A stretch of 64,000 bases of DNA from Hyperoodon ampullatus (GCA_949752795.1 OX457061.1:6879239-6943238); one strand, 5' to 3'. Shown: positions 32,488 to 43,515, counted from the stretch's first letter. Numbers and translations: made by a program. The notes: generated by a model not told the origin, from the sequence alone.

Positions 32488-32660
32488 TTCGTTTTGTTTG
32501 TTCGCTTGTTTGTTTGTCTGTTGGGAGCAAATGAGGTGCTTAAACAATCTGAGGACATTATTGTTCTTATCCTTGTTTTCCAGGTGGGGAAACTGAGGCC
32601 CGAGAGGTAGAAGCAACTTCCCACATCCAGTGGTGATGCTGACCTAAAGCCCACCGAACA
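32488..32660 (-). repeat. (GTTT)n run and MIR, antisense
   Basis: A 'gttcgcttgtttgtttgtct' run at 32497-32521 is followed by antisense MIR ('ttccaggtggggaaactgag', 'gcaacttcccacatccagt'). Confidence 0.7.
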
Positions 32661-32924
32661 TGAGGCCCACGTGGACCCGTGTTCAAAGAGGCTGTGGGGT
32701 GGGGCCGGATGGGGAAGTAGTTAGGGAAGGGGGGGCCTCTTCGGCTTCCCAGGGTTGTCCTCGGGTCTTCCCAGGCCACCAGGTCAGCAGGCTTGTCCTT
32801 CAGTAACAAGGAAGATGTAGGTGTGACAGTGATTCCCGGGGAGAGGGACAGAGTCCAGGGGCCCGAGATAATGGAGAGAGTGGCTGGCAGGGGGCAGAGG
32901 GCACAGAAGACGGTGTGAGGACAC

Positions 32925-33155
32925 CTGACATACATAGGACACACATGCACACATGCATACTGCATACCGCATTCACATATGCTGCACACACCACACACAC
33001 TGCATTCACACCCCTTCACACACATACCGTATGTAACACACACCCCACACGCTCCATACTTAACACACATACCACACACACATCAAACATAACACCCTCA
33101 CACGCACACCGTACATCACATACCACACACCACCCACAGCATACACACCACTGCA
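32925..33155. repeat. Degenerate (CA)n tract
   Basis: About 230 bases of cacaca broken by ccat, ttca and tac units. The short open frames with cysteine-valine repeats in this region are translations of it. Confidence 0.9.
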
Positions 33156-33209
33156 GACTTTTTCTTGGTTTTGACACCCAACTCAGAGGCGGTCCTTTTG
33201 TACTGCAGA

Positions 33210-33425
33210 TTTTTGAAAATGTCACGATTAGGAATAATAACAAAAATAGTAATGACAATAGTGGGCGTTCATTGAGAACTTGTTGCGGGTCAGGAGACTC
33301 GTGAAGGCTTCGCATGGACCCCTTCACGGAGTTCCCACCACCCCTGTGAAGCAGGTGCTGTCCGTGCCCCCGTGGGGAAGTTGGGTACCACGACTGGGAA
33401 ATTGAGGCTCGAGGGTTTGGAGCTT
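33210..33425 (-). repeat. MIR SINE, antisense
   Basis: 'gggcgttcattgagaacttg' starts it and 'gaaattgaggctcgagggt' continues it. Moderately diverged. 33430-34110 is GC-rich unique DNA where dense two-strand open frames occur without any domain. Confidence 0.65.
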
Positions 33426-34114
33426 GGAATGGATGGAGCTGTCACTGAACATGGGTCAGCCTGTCTCCAGAAGCCACACTGAATGTTCCCTTCGATGCAC
33501 AAACAACAAAATGAAGAACAAAGGCCCCACCTCGCTGCACACAGAGCCTCTCCTGGCTGACTTAGGCTCTCTCCGTGGATGCAAGGTTTGGGGTCCCCCT
33601 CTGGTGAGCGGGGGCAGTTTGGAGGGGAGAGGGAGGCAGGGACGGGGGGCCACAGAAGGTGCTGAAGGCGGAGGAGAGGGAGCTGGCTACTGCCCCCCTG
33701 CCCCTGAGGGACACAGACCACTCCACCTCCTCGGGGCAGGGAGATGGGGAGGGGCTCGGCCGGAACAGCCCAGACTGGGTCCTCTCCCCACGGCTTCCAC
33801 ACCCCGGGGCCTCCAGGTGGCCGGGTGAGGGGTTTCCTTCCCCTGCAGGGTTGAGGGCTGGGACCCCAGGACACTGCTTTCCCTGAGGCTATCTTCCCCA
33901 CCCAGCCCTGGTCCTAGCAGGGCGCCAACCAGCCTGTCCCTGGGGAAGGGGGGCCTCCCGCAGATGCCCTTTCCTCCCCGTGCACCCTCAGTACAGCGGC
34001 CCCTCCGATGCCAACAACGCTGCCTGCTGCAGAAGGCCAGCCCGCTCTCTGCAGCCCTGAGAGGGCAAGAGTGGACACAACCTCTGTGCCCATCCGCCGG
34101 GGACTGGGTCACCG

Positions 34115-34445
34115 CGCGCAGGGGCATGCGCACAAGGGAACACTATTCAGTCACAAGGAAGAGCGAGGTCGCCACATGTATAGACCTGGAGAAAGGAGAC
34201 TGTACTGTGTAAAGGAAAATAAATTGCCAAACAGGAACGTATAGCACTGCCCGACTTTCATCAAAAGAAGTATTTATATGGGCTTCTATTGACAGAAGAA
34301 ACTGGAAGTCTTAGTATTAATCTCTGGACGCTGGTTATCTGGGGAGTTGAATTGGGAGGTGTTGGGAGGGAGATGATTTGACTGTTTTCTTTATACCTTC
34401 TGTGGTGTAACAATGAAGATGGCTCATTTTGCTAATTAAAAAATC
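34115..34445 (+). mobile_element. L1M/HAL1-type LINE 3' end
   Basis: 'gaacactattcagtcacaag', 'tatagacctggagaaaggag', 'ctctggacgctggttatctg', 'ttgactgttttctttatacc' and a terminal 'gctaattaaaaaatc' follow the L1M/HAL1 3' end in sense order. Confidence 0.75.
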
Positions 34446-34764
34446 AGCAAACGGTGGTGGGGGGGAGTGGGGCATCCTGGGTGTCTGCAAAAGATACCAG
34501 AACTTACTTCCCAGCCTCAGTTCAGGCAAAGTGGGGGGTCCATCCACAGGGCCGGGGTTCTTTTCTCTCCTCCAGATGGCTTTCTCTCCATCTGCCTCAG
34601 CAGGGGGACTACTGGGCACCTTTCAGCATCACTCCTTTAAGTTGGGACCAAGAGGCATTCTGAGACGAACGGCAGGGTCTTGGCCTGGAGACGTCTGGAA
34701 TCTTCGGAGTGAGACAGGTGGGCACATACTCATAAAGCTAAAAGTCACCATCACAATGGCGGTG

Positions 34765-35165
34765 GGAGGGCACCTCCCAGTGCTCTGTGTTTTGCCCAGG
34801 GCTTCACATGCATTAACTCACTGAAATACGACCGTAATTCTGTGGGTTTTCTCATTTTACCAGTGAGGAAACTGAGTCTCAGAAGGGAGCCCTGGGGAGC
34901 AGACCCAGGGGGGTTCTGTGCCCCAACCTCTTCAAGGACAGAATCATCCAACCACCAAGTCATTCCCCAAGAGGCAAGAGAGACACCAGGCAAGAACAGT
35001 GAGTGCAGTGGACACGGGAAGGATGCTGGTGACAGAGCCACCCCCGCAATGCAGTGCATGCATTGACTTGGTCCTCATGGGAGGTACCATGGGCTCCAGC
35101 TGAAGGTCAGAGAGAAGGCCATGGCCAAGGTCACTGTGCTGGAAAGCATCACAGCTGGCTTTGGA
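34765..35165 (-). repeat. Two MIR fragments, antisense
   Basis: First at about 34775-34890 ('cacatgcattaactcactga', 'ctcattttaccagtgagga', 'aactgagtctcagaaggg'). A second, weaker one is at about 35040-35160. A sense MIR scrap lies at 35290-35350. Confidence 0.65.
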
Positions 35166-35379
35166 GCCCCGGTTGGTCCATCTGAAGGCAAAGACCTCCT
35201 TGCCCAGACCCCAGCTCAGCGTCCAGCGCTTGGCATCCAGCACATGCTTAACACCCCGTTAGCCTCCCTCCTTGTCCTGGTCCTGCCAGGGTGTGACCTT
35301 GGCCGTGTCATTCTCCGTTTCCAGGCCTCAGTTCCCTATCTGTGAAGGGAGGGTGTTGCCCAGGGGGTGTCCTAGCTGC

Positions 35380-35775
35380 CCGCGCAGCCTCAACATCCTA
35401 GACTTCCACTGCAGAAGCCAGGAAGAGTTGGTGGGGTCCCCCGGGGCTGGGGCAAATTTGGGGGCCAGGGCTCCTTTCTGGAGGGACCCAGGAGAGCCCC
35501 GCCGACAGCCCCCAGCACCCCCCAAAACAGCAGCCCCGGCCAAGCCTGGCTCCCCATCTCCATCCCGTGTCCCCTTCCACCAGGCTTGGTCCTCCCCCCC
35601 ACCCATCACACCGACACCCTTGCCTCTGACGGGGGCTGCCCCCCACACTGGCCGGTGCCCGAAGCGCCTTGAAAAATCTCTCTCTGGCATCCCTTCCCCA
35701 ACACACAGCCCCAACTGGCAGCGAGGTGAGCAGAGAGTGAGGGGGAGAGAGGAGGGCGCCGAGGGAGCGGGAGGC
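35380..35775. other. Unique GC-rich sequence before island 3
   Basis: No repeat family. C-rich at 35500-35640. Open frames on both strands (e.g. 35272-35850) have low-complexity proline- or serine-rich translations and no domain. Confidence 0.35.
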
Positions 35776-35779
35776 AGAG

Positions 35780-36150
35780 AGGGAGGGAAATGCAAATGCT
35801 TTTTATCCCCCTTTCTTTTAAATGCTGAAACCCGCCTTGACAGCCTCTGAAAATAAATGGCACCGACTTGCTGGGATTTCAAATTCCGTGATGAAGGGCT
35901 GAAGCAAATACTTTTTCCCTCCCTCCTTCCCTGCTACCTCCCCCGCCCTCCCTCCGTGGGCTGATAGAGCGGCTCGCGGGGCCGGGGACAGCTTTTTGCG
36001 AGCCTGCCAGGAGCTCTGATACGCAGCCTCCCGCCGCCGGCAGCGCTTCGGCTCCGGGCTGTTTATCAGGAACGCTCACGCCGGCAGCCGCGAAAGCAGC
36101 TTTAAATCCCCTCCCGAGCCCGGCGGGCCCCCTCCTCGAGGCTGCACGCC
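35780..36150. promoter_or_regulatory. CpG island 3 / candidate developmental enhancer
   Basis: The left half (35780-35910) is repeat-free and AT-rich: an exact octamer ATGCAAAT at 35790-35797, then 'gctttttatccccctttctt' and 'tgaaaataaatggcaccgac'. The right half (35940-36150) is CpG-rich with GATAG/TTTATC and a 'gcagctttaaatcccctccc' TATA-like patch near 36100. This mix is typical of conserved elements near developmental genes. No transcript evidence is available. Confidence 0.45.
35790..35797 (+). promoter_or_regulatory. Octamer motif ATGCAAAT
   Basis: Perfect match to the POU/Oct octamer in a repeat-free, CpG-adjacent setting. A second ATGCAAAT at 38284-38291 lies inside a transposon and is less likely to matter. 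Confidence 0.5.
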
Positions 36151-36154
36151 GCTC

Positions 36155-36440
36155 ACACAGGCACACGCGCGCACACACACACGTGCACGTGTGCACACAT
36201 GCACAGTGTACACATACACGAGCACGCATGCACAAACGTGCGCACAAAGGCACACACATGCACGTGTGCACAACGCACCATACACATACTTGCACCAGTG
36301 CACACATGCACAATACACACACGTGCACGTGTGCACACATGCACAGTAGACACACGCACCCGTGCACACACACGTGCACAAAGGCACCCACACGCACGTG
36401 TGCACACATGCGCACAGCACAATACATGCATGCACACACC
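36155..36440. repeat. (CA/CACGTG)n tract with ~140-bp higher-order period, Z-DNA-prone
   Basis: Nearly perfect purine-pyrimidine alternation for 285 bases. The segment acacgtgcacgtgtgcacac recurs at 36179 and 36319, 140 bases apart. Each copy holds a 16-base perfect palindrome (36178-36193, 36318-36333) with two overlapping CACGTG E-boxes. It directly adjoins CpG island 3. Confidence 0.9.
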
Positions 36441-37325
36441 TAGCCTGGGTGGGTCTCTGCCTGTTCTCTAACCAAAGCCTAGGAAGCCTGCAAAGTTGGG
36501 GGGATGAGAGGAAGAGGGGAAGGAGGAGGGCTTGTGGAGAGTGGGGGGAGGGGCCAGGAGGAGAGAGGCCTCCTCCGGCTCCACAGTTTGCAGGGGCTGC
36601 CTTGGGGTGGCCTCGTGAGGGGGACAGATTTGACGCAGCAACAAGCCAAGTGGCCCTTCTAATTAACTGCTTACCGCCCCCCACCAATGGCTCTCAACTG
36701 CCTGGCGCCCCCCTGGCCGCTCAGGTTCTGCCTCACTGCTGCCAACTCCCCCCCAGCCTCCCGGGTTTGGATTCTGGAAGAGGAGAGGCTTGCACAAGAC
36801 AGGCCTTGTGGGGCGCAGGGCAGGGCGGCCCCACCAACCCCTGGGACCTCAACAGTGAGGAGGCTGCTAGGTCAGTCCCCCTTCTGTGGTTCTGAGAGCT
36901 GAGGCTCCGGGGCAGGGAGTCACCCAGATGGAAAGCGGACGGTCTGGGTGGACAATCTGGCGGGTCTGGGGAGGGATGGGGATGGGGTAAAAGAGAAAAA
37001 CAGAGAACCCTCCCCTGATTCTGCTCGGGCCACCCCTGCTCAGAGACAACTCCCAGAGGGACATCCAGGCTCACTCTGCCGTCGGGACACTGTGGACAGA
37101 CGGGTGAAGGCAGGTGCCCCCAGGGGCCAGCAACAGGGGGCTGCACTCCCTAGGGGGTCATTCATGGGGTGCTAACAACTGGCTGGGAAGCAAGGCCTCC
37201 CTGGGGGGACCCTCACCCCGCTCCCTCCACACACCCTGGAGCTGGTGCCTCCCAGGAGAAGCCCCAAGCAGGAGATGGGGGTGGAGAGACGCTGCTCCTG
37301 CTCCCCGGGCTCAGTTCTGCACTTG
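36441..37325. other. Unique GC-rich sequence
   Basis: No repeat family seen. A short AT-rich patch with 'cttctaattaactgcttac' lies at 36656-36674, a homeodomain-type site flanked by 'gccaagtggccc'. The remaining open frames have no domain. Confidence 0.35.
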
Positions 37326-37327
37326 GT

Positions 37328-37412
37328 ATGCACAGCTCATGGAATCCTCACTGTACACATATCCATTTTACAGATGGAGAAAAGCTGAGGCTCAGGAAGG
37401 GGAAGTGACTTG
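37328..37412 (-). repeat. MIR fragment, antisense, cut by SINEs
   Basis: 'atggaatcctcactgtacac', 'atccattttacagatggaga' and 'gaggctcaggaaggggaag' end abruptly at the first of two SINEs. The rest of the MIR is not found beyond them. Confidence 0.75.
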
Positions 37413-37507
37413 CATGTGGGGTCTTAATTCCCCGACCAGGGATCGAACCCACACCCCCTGCAGTGGGAGCATGGAGTCTTAACCACTGGACCACCAGGGA
37501 AGTCCCC
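37413..37507 (-). mobile_element. Truncated CHR-type tRNA SINE
   Basis: Only the tRNA-like head remains, in reverse: 'cttaattccccgaccaggga', B box 'gatcgaaccc', and the A-box end 'gaccaccagggaagtcc'. It lacks the body and tail. It lies head-on against the next SINE in the same orientation. Confidence 0.85.
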
Positions 37508-37833
37508 CCATTTGTTCTTTTTTAAAAATTAATTAATAAATAAATTAATTTTGGACTGCGTTGGGTCTTCGGTGCTGCACACGGGCTTTCTCTATTTGCA
37601 GTGAGCGGGGGCTACTCTTCGTTGCGGTGCGCGGGCTTCTCATTGCGGTGGCTTCTCCTATCGCAGAGCACGGGCTCTAGAATGCAGGCTCAGTAGTTGT
37701 GGCGCACGGGCTTAGTTGCTCCGTGGCATGTGGGATCTTCGTGGACCAGGGATCGAACCCGTATCCCTTGCACTGGCAGGCGGATTCTTAACCACTGCGC
37801 CACCAGGGAAGTCCCCACCCCCATATGTTCTTT
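37508..37833 (-). mobile_element. CHR-type tRNA SINE, long subtype
   Basis: The body is 37521-37820 in reverse: an AT-rich tail 'aattaattaataaataaatt', the 'ggcgcacgggcttagttgct' phrase, and the A-box end 'gcgccaccagggaagtcc'. A near-perfect 13-base duplication (ccatttgttcttt at 37508-37520, ccatatgttcttt at 37821-37833) flanks it. Confidence 0.92.
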
Positions 37834-38198
37834 ATGTGCAGAATCATTAGGCCGAACAAACAGTGCCGACATTCAACCATTTTGACCTCCATTTCGTGCA
37901 GTTGAACTCAAGAGTTGCACATCAGTTTAGTTCCTGGTCAATATAGCTGCAAAGCAAAGCAATGCCAAGGATGAATGGAACAGAGCTGTCCCTCCTTCAG
38001 CATTATAAGTTGCACAGGCTTCCCTGGTCCTCTCAGGGGTGGAAACTTCAGGTGACCTCCATCCGAGACAGGGACTCTGAAACCCAGAGAAGGGAGGTGA
38101 CATTCTCAGAGCCACACAGCAGGGTGATTTTAGACCTGCCCTGGAGTTACTCCCTCACACCTCCTAGCTATGGACGCTGAGACTCTGGGGCTTGGAAT

Positions 38199-38364
38199 GC
38201 CAGATCTCACAAATAAAATTGTAAGACACTCAGTTAAATTTGTATTTTGAATAAACAATGAATAATACTTTAGTGTATGTCCCATGCAAATACTTATAGT
38301 TAAAAATTATTTGCTGTTTATCTGAAATTCACATCTAATTGGGTGCCCTGTATTTTACCTGGCA
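38199..38364. mobile_element. Palindromic non-autonomous DNA element (MITE-like)
   Basis: The two halves are reverse complements: 'ttgaataaacaatgaataat' on the left pairs with 'attatttgctgtttatctga' on the right, and the outer 'gccagatctcacaaataaaa' with 'tgtattttacctggca'. The turn is near 38280-38290. This is a widespread old mammalian repeat; I do not name the family. RNA from it would fold into a ~75-bp hairpin. Confidence 0.7.
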
Positions 38365-38694
38365 CCTCTATCTGGGAGCCTTCCTCTGAAAACAAGCTTT
38401 GAATTTGGGTGCTCCTCAAGCCAGAAACCCCAAAACAGACAGGAACAACATTGGTACCCCTTACATAGGGACTAGTCTGGATTGATGAAGTCTGGGATTT
38501 CAGGCTGAACTGGGCTCTCCCGACTGCCCCTTGAGAAACTGGGTGCTGGGGATCACAGTCTGTCATGAGAGCCCAAGCTTCCACACAAAGACTTAGGGTG
38601 AGATGACGTGAAACAAAAGTCGAGACTCTCCAGAAAGCTATACAGCCTCCCAAACACAAATTCCAATCCCCTTCCTTCTGGCCTTCCTCTATAC

Positions 38695-38970
38695 AGAGTC
38701 CAGAAAATTAAAATACTCAGTTTCTCAGCTTCCCTTGCAGCTAGGGGTGGGCTTGTGACCCAATTCTGGCCAATGAGGTGAAGGCAGAAGATCCTGGGTA
38801 AGATTTCCCTTCCCAAGTTAAAAGGCAAAGATTTCAAGTAATTCACCCTGCCCCCTTCTTCCTGCCTGGAACGTGGACGTGATGGCCAGAGGTGCAGCAG
38901 CCATTTTATGACCAGGAGGTGTTCCCAAGTGCCCCATTGGGGACTGGTGCCTGGTGCTCTGCTGCGGCAA
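38695..38970. repeat. Ancient interspersed repeat, family not named
   Basis: 'cttcccttgcagctaggggt', 'caattctggccaatgaggtg', 'cttcttcctgcctggaacgt' and 'cagcagccattttatgacc' are phrases found together in many mammalian copies. It is an old LTR- or DNA-type repeat. Confidence 0.5.
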
Positions 38971-38999
38971 ACCTGTTCCAGGTCTAACTGTATAAGAGA

Positions 39000-40425
39000 C
39001 AGTGTGAGGTCTGCAAATGCTCCTTTTGGGGGAGGAGTGTCCCTTCATTCTAAGATTATGTCCCTCACACCTTTTGGGTTTTCAAATGTAATTTATTTCA
39101 AGAATTGAAGTGATAGTTGATGACGGGATTTTTAATGTGTATGTTTCTTTGTTTTATTTTGTTTTGCTCCCATTAACACCCTTCCCTAGAAAAATTTAAA
39201 ATTGGCATCACCCTATCACTCCTCCAAGATTTCTTTGGAAATCGTATTGGTCTCTGAAACCCAAAAGCTTTGAGAATGTGCTCAAGAATCTCTCAACGCA
39301 CTTATATACCCAGGCCCAGCTGGGAGAAATAATGCAGGAGGGGTGGGCAGCTGCCCTTGCGAGGGGCCAGCAGCAGTTGGGGGGTGCTGGATGCCCAGGG
39401 GCCACTGTTCCAGATGCCTGCACTTTGGGCCCCAAGGCCTGGCACAGGGAGAACGTTCCCAGCCTGCTTTGTGCCTCCCATGGCCCCGTCGCCACTCCCT
39501 GGAGGCGTCCCCTGAGGAGTGGGAACAGTTTGTTACAGCTCCCCAGGAAGGTGGAGCCCCCAGCACACCGTGTTCCAGAGGCCAGTGAGGGCGTGTTCCG
39601 GGCTCGGGCCAGTAGACCGTGTGGGCACACCTGCTCCAAGGCCCAGTGACTTGGCAGGTCCCTGTTGGGGACAACCAAACTCAGCTGGAGGTCCAGCTCA
39701 GCAAACCTTGAGATGTCCAGGGGTAACAGAAACTCATGGGGGAGTCCAGGCTCCCCTAGGGGCCCCGCAAATGGTCTGGGAGACCCTGACATCCCACCTG
39801 TCGAGAGAGAGGGAGGACCCGGGACGGAGCGGCGGCAGAAGCAGGGGGCTGGGAAACGGCTCAACCAGGGAGATGAAAGGCGAACACTGTGCTCCACTCA
39901 CAGCGTTCGAAACCCTGCAGCTCCCACAGCTCGGCCCTAATGAGAAGCAGGAGGAACTGCAGCAGGCAGGGAAGGGAGACGCTCCAAGAGGCTGGCAGGG
40001 CAGAGAGTTTAGCCAGGTAGACCTCTGCTCCTTGCCACCCTGGGAACCGTCCTGCCCCACACAGACCCCCGAAGAGCGTTTCCGAGCAACCAGAATTTCT
40101 GGGCTGCATTTGGGGCACACTCTCTTAATAGTGTAGACTGGAGGGCATGTGAGAATTAGACCACGCGCGGGAAATGCACGGGCGCAACTGTGCGTCATGA
40201 CCACGGTCCCAAGAGGTCTTGCTGTAACAGCCATGAAGACCCAGCACCCCCTGTGCCAACCCCCAGACATGAAAACACACAGCTGGGGGATAGCAGAGGG
40301 GCATGTGGTTCTCTTCCTAGGGATGCGGCCGGGCTTCATCCACTGCAAGGACATCCAGTCTCATCCTCCCCGCAGCCCCGGCTCCAGGCCCAGCCTGCGT
40401 TTAACAAGGCAGTGAAGAGTGTCAG
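39000..40425. other. Unique sequence with dense open frames
   Basis: About 1.4 kb with open frames of 200 or more codons on both strands (39208-39897 minus, 39519-40136 plus, 39734-40354 minus). They overlap, have no domain, and contain no splice-flanked core. I see no repeat family. Most likely chance in GC-rich DNA. Confidence 0.35.
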
Positions 40426-40429
40426 ATAA

Positions 40430-40560
40430 GTATCTAGCTGGCATCAGACAGTGCTGAGTTCAAATCTTGACTGAGCTGAAAATTGCCTGGCTGGGTGACC
40501 TTGAGCACATAGCTTGCCCTCTCTGAACTCCAGTTTCCTTTCGGTGATGGGGAAGGTGAT
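40430..40560 (+). repeat. MIR SINE
   Basis: 'gctgagttcaaatcttgact', 'ctgggtgaccttgagcacat' and 'gaactccagtttcctttcg' are sense MIR. Downstream, 40740-40870 is AT-richer unique DNA with 'ggggtattaatcaacgtgcc'. Confidence 0.8.
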
Positions 40561-41264
40561 GTCCACTCCCAACAACTACCATCAGAGGTCACGTCTGTGC
40601 TGATAACAGGCTCTAGACTACCAGTTAGAGAAATGACCTGATTCTGTCCAGAAATTTCCAATGTTTCCGTACTCACAAGGCTCCTGGGAGATGCCTCCAG
40701 ATCTCTTACTGTTCAGAGAACCATGGGCTCCACTTGCATTAGGGAGGATTTATCTTATTTTTAAAGAAGTTGAGGCCACTTTGCAATCAGCGCCCTCGTG
40801 GTTAGAGCGCAGAAGATCCTAGGAAGGGGTATTAATCAACGTGCCTTAAGGAAGTGCAAATCAGGAGAAAACGCAAGTGATTAGGGTGTGATGGGGCCTG
40901 GGGTCCAGGCTTTATCCCCACCTGAGAAGAGAGAACCGAGAGGCCTCATGGAGACCCGGAAGGTAGACTGTGAACCAGTGGAGGCAGAGGGAGAGACAGC
41001 CACACAGAGGCCGCCACAGGGCCCTGAAGGTGGAGCTGATGTGGCGCCCTTGCCGGCTTCCCGCCTCCCCTGCAGCTGCAGAGCAAGGGGCTCCTCTGGC
41101 GGGACCCTTTGCCCAACCTGGATGGGCCACTCTTCGAATGATCAGAGAATGGCACTTTGGGAGAGATGGGCCCAGGGCAGGGAATATGGCATCGGCAACC
41201 TGGCAGCATCTCCAGTGTGGTGGAGGTACCCACCCCATGTAGACCTGGGGGTTCCAAATCTAGG

Positions 41265-41700
41265 GACGTGACCTAAGGGCATAGGCCGGTGTATGCACAA
41301 GGATGCCATCTTGGGGATCTACACAATGAAAAGCTGCAATCAAATAATGGCCAACAAGGGGATTGTTTGAGCTGGTTATGTGTTTACATGATTTCCCCGT
41401 CTCCCTGTAAAACAAGGACTGAAGTGTGGGAAGATGGCTACAACATATTGTTCAGTGATGGGAAAAAATGCAGGTTGCAAAACACTGGGTGGTGAAGCCC
41501 ATCTTTGGGGAAAAAAGAAAAGATCTATCTAGAAAAATCTGGAAGGAAGGATAGTCATAGAAATGCCCACAGTAGTTACTGTGGAGAGGGTGAGTTTCAG
41601 ATTATGGTTACTTTGTTCTTTTCTATTAATTTTTTTTATGATGAGGAGCATATATTACATGCAAAATCAAAACTATTTTCTCTTCTCTGTTAAAGAAAAC
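41265..41700 (+). mobile_element. L1M-type LINE 3' end
   Basis: 'caatgaaaagctgcaatcaa', 'tggctacaacatattgttca', 'gatgggaaaaaatgcaggtt' and 'cagattatggttactttgtt' are in L1M 3' order, ending in an A/T-rich stretch. It has no intact frame. Confidence 0.7.
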
Positions 41701-41934
41701 CGCTCCAAAAAAAAAAAGAAAACTGCTCTGTTGCTTGACCTCACATCTTCTCCCCAACCCCTTCACTATGAAATAAAATATCCCAGTGGACCTTGAAAAT
41801 GATACCTACCCAGCCCTCTTGGGCATCAGATCAGCGAGCCCCCTTCCTAGCGCAGAGCAGCTACCCACCACGCAAGGAACAGGCAGGCCAGGAACTGGGG
41901 TCATTGTCAGACCCTCATCTTCTTTGGATGGTGC

Positions 41935-42025
41935 AGAAAAAAATGGAATATACAAATATGTAATCATTATGCTGTACACCTGAAACTAACATGTCATGTG
42001 TCAATTATACTAAAAAAAAAAATGG
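41935..42025 (+). mobile_element. Short L1 3' terminus
   Basis: 'tcattatgctgtacacctga', 'aactaacatgtcatgtgtca' and 'attatactaaaaaaaaaa' form the last ~90 bases of a cetartiodactyl L1, with poly(A). It resembles the L1 end at 61.6 kb. Confidence 0.85.
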
Positions 42026-42589
42026 AGCGCATGGCAATTGTTCCGTACAGGGCATAGATAACTGTCTTGTGTGATTCCAAATCCCTTCTCCTAAACCCCT
42101 GGGCCAGAGGTGTTCGGGGACTCAGAGTTGTCCCATTAGAAGAGCACTATGGTGCATACAGTATATTTTAGGTAACACCCCAGCAGGGCCTGGGCAGCCC
42201 CCATAGTCAAACACATTAATAGCTCTGCAATGAAATGCACAAATGTTCACATCAAGGGAATAAATAAAGCTATGAATAGCTTCCTGTTGGTTGGGGTCAG
42301 GTTTTGCCTCCAAATGAATTTGCCACCATCTTACAAAAGAACTTTGGATCTTCAGAACTTTTGTTAATTTCAGAATTCCAGATAAGGGGTGGGGGCCAGA
42401 TCAGGATGGGGCTGGGGCTCGCCGGTTTGGCTATCTCCCTGCAGGGCACCCTGCACAATCCCTCCAGGCCCCCACTTGCTTTAATGCTCTGGGGTCGCCA
42501 TCTTCCAACTCTTAATACCTTTTGGAAAAGGGGCCCCTATATTCCTTTTGCACAGAACCCCGCAAATCACGTGGCTGACCCTGCCTGTG

Positions 42590-42655
42590 TCCAGAACGAG
42601 GAGATCTGGCTCAAGGCAGTCACTCAGTACGTGCTGGTTGAATGAATGAATGAAA
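42590..42655 (+). repeat. L2/MIR tail with (GAAT)n
   Basis: 'cactcagtacgtgctggttg' followed by 'aatgaatgaatgaaac' is the L2 3' terminus. Confidence 0.65.
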
Positions 42656-42764
42656 CGTCCTCCTCATCTTGTCTGCTTTGCCCCTCCCTGATTTTCCATC
42701 AGCGTGTGGAACGGAGAACTAACCTTCATCAGGGTACTGAGTAGCCCACTCACTGGAGAGCCAA

Positions 42765-42885
42765 ACGTCCATGCTGATTCTTGGGGCGCCCAGACCCACA
42801 TTCAGAATCTCAGGGGGAGGCATATGAGTTTCTAACTTGCGCCCTGAATGATTCAGACCCACATGACATTGCAAACCAACTGTGT
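42765..42885 (-). mobile_element. MER5A-like fragment
   Basis: 'cagaatctcagggggaggca' and 'ctaacttgcgccctgaatga' plus 'ttcagacccaca' follow MER5-type word order, diverged. A sense MIR scrap follows at 42915-43000 ('gctgtgtgatcttgggcagg'). Confidence 0.5.
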
Positions 42886-43377
42886 GGTCGTCTTGAGGGC
42901 AGCCTTGCTCTCTCTCCCTCCTTTCCTGGCTGTGTGATCTTGGGCAGGTTGCCAGACCTCTCTGAACTGTCTAAAATGGGCAAAGGATTAACTCCTACCC
43001 TTGAGCCCTACCAAGTCAAATGTCTGGGAGCAAGCCCCTTCCTGCCAGTACGGGGAGTTCCCCGGGGACAGGCAGTCTTGTCTCTGAGTCGGCCTTGTTC
43101 CCCATGCACCCCAGCACCCAGTCTGTGGAGGGCTCAGGGAATATGTCCTGTGTGTGTGGATGGGAAGGCAGCATGGTCCCCCATCTCCGAGGGCTGCATG
43201 AGGGTGGGGGAGGGCATGCAGGAGGCACACAGTAGGTGCTGCAGAAGTGGAGGTGTCTTTGTTGGTCTCACACCCTCTTCCTGGGGCTGTGAGCCCTGCT
43301 AGGGGTGGAGGCCTGCAGGCTGGAGGCAGCGGCAGGAGGGAAGGAAGGCAGGGGCCAGGAGGATGGAGTCCAGGCAC

Positions 43378-43505
43378 GTCCTGATACCAATTAAGGCGGC
43401 TCTGGCGCAGGGGGGGCCTCGGTCGGCATTTATCAGCCTGCCGGGAGGGGCTGGCAAGCTGTCCTCCGGCTGACAGATTAGACAGCGGACAATTAGGTTT
43501 CAGGC
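43378..43505. promoter_or_regulatory. Candidate conserved element with homeodomain/TALE-type sites
   Basis: Repeat-free: 'gataccaattaaggcggctc', 'ggcatttatcagcctgccgg', then TGACAG at 43471-43476 (a MEIS/TGIF core) continuing as TGACAGATTAGACAG, and CAATTAGG at 43490-43497. Closely spaced AATTA/AATTAG/TGACAG sites resemble HOX-PBX-MEIS enhancers. Conservation cannot be checked here. Confidence 0.35.
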
Positions 43506-43510
43506 AGGCA

Positions 43511-43515
43511 CTCTC

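Noticed and set aside
32925..33155. Regular CA-rich units as a possible CRISPR array
   Set aside because: There is no constant repeat/spacer structure and the host is a mammal; it is a degenerate microsatellite.
33355..33370. NRSF/REST-like half-site 'ggtgctgtccgtg'
   Set aside because: Only one half matches, the second half is absent, and it lies in a MIR.
39208..40354. Three 200-plus-codon frames on both strands
   Set aside because: No domains, mutual overlap and no supporting exon boundaries; stop codons are rare in this GC-rich stretch.
40789..40803. CTCF-like 'cagcgccctcgtgg'
   Set aside because: The core spacing is two bases short of the CTCF consensus.
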